Part shown: positions 4,106-5,829 of the stretch, one piece after another
Position numbering within the stretch: the first letter of the stretch is position 1
How the letters are laid out: every line of letters starts with the position of its first letter
Assembly (NCBI GenBank): GCA_031273385.1
Contig: JAISRY010000176.1
Span: 1 to 5,829, forward strand
Direction: 5' to 3'
Source of the DNA: Tannerellaceae bacterium
GTDB taxonomy: Bacteria; Bacteroidota; Bacteroidia; Bacteroidales; Tannerellaceae
DNA: 5,829 nucleotides
Made by a program: the position numbers and the translations under genes
Notes under the pieces: model-generated
The model's input: only the letters and a program-made list of their open reading frames with translations
Database searches by the model: none
What the model was told of the DNA's origin: nothing

Positions 4106-5829
4106 ATGAGTTTATATGGAGCAGCTGTTAAAAAGCCGGTTACTACAGCCCTTGTGTTCGTAGCGATCGTGATTTTCGGACTTTTTTCCTTAACGAGGTT
4201 ATCTGTTGATTTGCTTCCGCAGATTGAGACCAATATGATCATGGTCATCACGGCCTATCCGGGAGCCAGCGCTGCCGATATCGAGATGAACCTGACGAAG
4301 CCATTGGAGAATACGCTGAACAGCGTCAGCGAATTGAAAAATATCACGTCGCAGTCGAGGGAAAACATCTCCCTCGTCACGCTGGAGTTCGAATACGGCA
4401 CCGACATTGATGTGGCCACGAACGACGTCCGCGATAAGTTGGACATGGTGGAATCCATCTTGCCGGACGACGTGGAGAACCCGATTATCTTTAAATTCGG
4501 GACGGATGATATCCCGATCCTCCTCCTGTCGGTCACGGCCGGCGAGAGTTCGAATGCCCTGTATAAGATACTGGACGAAAAGGTGTCGAACCCGCTGGCG
4601 CGTATCAGCGGGGTAGGGGCGGTGTCTATTTCGGGTACGCCCATCCGCGAATTGCAGATCTATTGCGATCCCTACAAGCTGGAAGCCTACGGGCAAACCA
4701 TCGAGGGCATCTCTTCCGTTATTGCACAGGAAAACCGCAATACGCCGGGGGGCAGCGTTGATATCGGCTCAAACACCTATTCGCTGCGCGTACAGGGCGA
4801 ATTTACGGATGCCAACCAGATGCTGAACCTGGTCATCGGGTCGATGGACGGGCGGACGGTCTACCTGCGCGACGTCGCCCGTGTGCTGGATACGGTGGAA
4901 GAACGCGCACAGGAAACCTACAATAACGGGATCCGCGGGGGAATGATTATCATACAAAAGCAATCGGGCGCCAACTCCGTCGACATCTCGAAGAAGGTAC
5001 TGGAGAAGCTCCCCGAACTGCAGGCCGACCTGCCGGCGGACGTCAAATTAGACATCATCGTCAATACCTCCGAAAACATACTCAATACGATCAACAGCTT
5101 GGTGGAGACTATTGCGATCACCTTTATTGTCGTCATGCTGGTGGTGCTGATCTTCCTCGGGCGCTGGAGGGCGACGTTTATCATTATCCTGACGATCCCC
5201 ATCTCGTTGATTGCGGCTTTCGCCTATCTCCTGATGTCGGACAATACACTGAATATCATATCGCTCAGTTCACTGTCTATTGCGATCGGGATGGTGGTGG
5301 ACGACGCCATTGTGGTGCTTGAAAACGTGACGACCCATATCGAGCGGGGCAGCAAGCCGAAACAGGCTGCCGTACATGCCACGAATGAGGTGGCGATCTC
5401 CGTCATTGCCTCTACCCTGACTATACTGGCGGTTTTCCTTCCGCTGACTATGGTGACGGGGCTTGCCGGTATCCTGTTCAAACAGTTGGGATGGATCGTG
5501 AGTATCGTCATGGCTATATCGACTATGGCCGCCCTGACCTTGACGCCGATGCTCAGTTCCAAGATCCTCCGCCTGAACCCGAAGAAGGGCAAACTCTACG
5601 TCCGCATCTTTACCCCGATCGAAAAGGCGTTGGATGGGCTGGATGAGGCATACGCCAAGCTTCTCAATTGGGCGATACGCCATCGTATAACGGTGATTAC
5701 ATGCGTCTTTCTGATCTTTGCGGGCAGCATGTCGCTGTTCCTGACGGTCAAGACGGAGTTTTTCCCCACCGAAGACAACGCCCGCATCGGCGTCAATATC
5801 CAACTGCCGATCGGTACGCGCCAGGAGAT
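4106..5829 (+). CDS. RND-family efflux pump, inner-membrane permease (AcrB/HAE-1-like), N-terminal 574 residues
   Basis: This is the proton-driven pump of the system. I translated it from 4106 to the window end; the frame stays open for 574 codons plus two bases, about 55% of a family length near 1020-1050. TM1 is about 10-28 (KPVTTALVFVAIVIFGLFSL), followed by the first periplasmic porter and docking region (about 35-330) with AYPGAS and the family-typical DVATNDVRDKLD. TM2 (332-352), TM3 (356-378), TM4 (383-405), TM5 (about 427-449) and TM6 (about 459-485) follow, then a cytoplasmic linker and TM7 (528-548), then FFPTEDNARIGVNIQLP, the start of the second periplasmic half. TM4 contains AIGMVVDDAIVVLEN with D399 and D400, equivalent to AcrB D407/D408, so the proton relay is present. 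The DD pair and overall layout favour the hydrophobe/amphiphile group over a metal (HME) pump, but substrate cannot be assigned. It is third in the operon, 16 bp after the adaptor. Confidence 0.93.
   Translation, partial: MSLYGAAVKKPVTTALVFVAIVIFGLFSLTRLSVDLLPQIETNMIMVITAYPGASAADIEMNLTKPLENTLNSVSELKNITSQSRENISLVTLEFEYGTDIDVATNDVRDKLDMVESILPDDVENPIIFKFGTDDIPILLLSVTAGESSNALYKILDEKVSNPLARISGVGAVSISGTPIRELQIYCDPYKLEAYGQTIEGISSVIAQENRNTPGGSVDIGSNTYSLRVQGEFTDANQMLNLVIGSMDGRTVYLRDVARVLDTVEERAQETYNNGIRGGMIIIQKQSGANSVDISKKVLEKLPELQADLPADVKLDIIVNTSENILNTINSLVETIAITFIVVMLVVLIFLGRWRATFIIILTIPISLIAAFAYLLMSDNTLNIISLSSLSIAIGMVVDDAIVVLENVTTHIERGSKPKQAAVHATNEVAISVIASTLTILAVFLPLTMVTGLAGILFKQLGWIVSIVMAISTMAALTLTPMLSSKILRLNPKKGKLYVRIFTPIEKALDGLDEAYAKLLNWAIRHRITVITCVFLIFAGSMSLFLTVKTEFFPTEDNARIGVNIQLPIGTRQE

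Overview
The window looks like chromosomal DNA of a gut-type Bacteroidales bacterium (Bacteroides or Parabacteroides-like). The reasons are a promoter matching the Bacteroidetes sigma-ABfr pattern (TTTG, about 20 bp, TAnnTTTG), weak or absent Shine-Dalgarno sequences at several starts, GC near 50% in the genes with AT-rich intergenic DNA, and protein sequences typical of that group. The genus is an inference from style, not from a search.

Layout, left to right. (1) At 1-70, on the minus strand, is the start of a gene for a BlaI/MecI/CopY-type winged-helix repressor; the rest lies outside the window. Its upstream DNA (85-118) holds a TACGAA-N3-TTCGTA palindrome and a degenerate second copy, one on each side of a TATGTTTG -7 element, which suggests autorepression. 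(2) At 151-461 lies a roughly 310-bp fold-back element: arms of about 120 bp, nearly perfect inverted copies, around a centre of about 56 bp. Each arm carries three short palindromes with 3-nt spacers and ends in a TTGAGAG-type heptamer tract. (3) At 453-1358, minus strand, is an AraC-family regulator whose stop codon falls inside the outer heptamer tract of that element. (4) At 1359-1660 is a divergent intergenic region with a strong Bacteroidetes-type promoter (1581-1612) firing rightwards and a weaker candidate firing leftwards into araC. (5) At 1661-5829, plus strand, is a tightly packed tripartite efflux operon: an outer-membrane TolC-like channel, a lipoprotein periplasmic adaptor that overlaps it by one base (TAATG), and the first 574 codons of an RND inner-membrane pump, which runs off the right edge.

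How they work together. The RND pump uses the proton gradient (Asp-Asp pair in TM4) to take up substrates from the periplasm or inner membrane. The adaptor bridges it to the outer-membrane channel; it keeps R, L and S residues spaced as in the TolC-contacting tip of AcrA. The three form one export machine, and the divergent AraC-type regulator is the natural candidate to control it. The substrate cannot be read from the sequence. The efflux system is a familiar family. The least explained part of the window is the fold-back element and its intrusion into the 3' end of araC.
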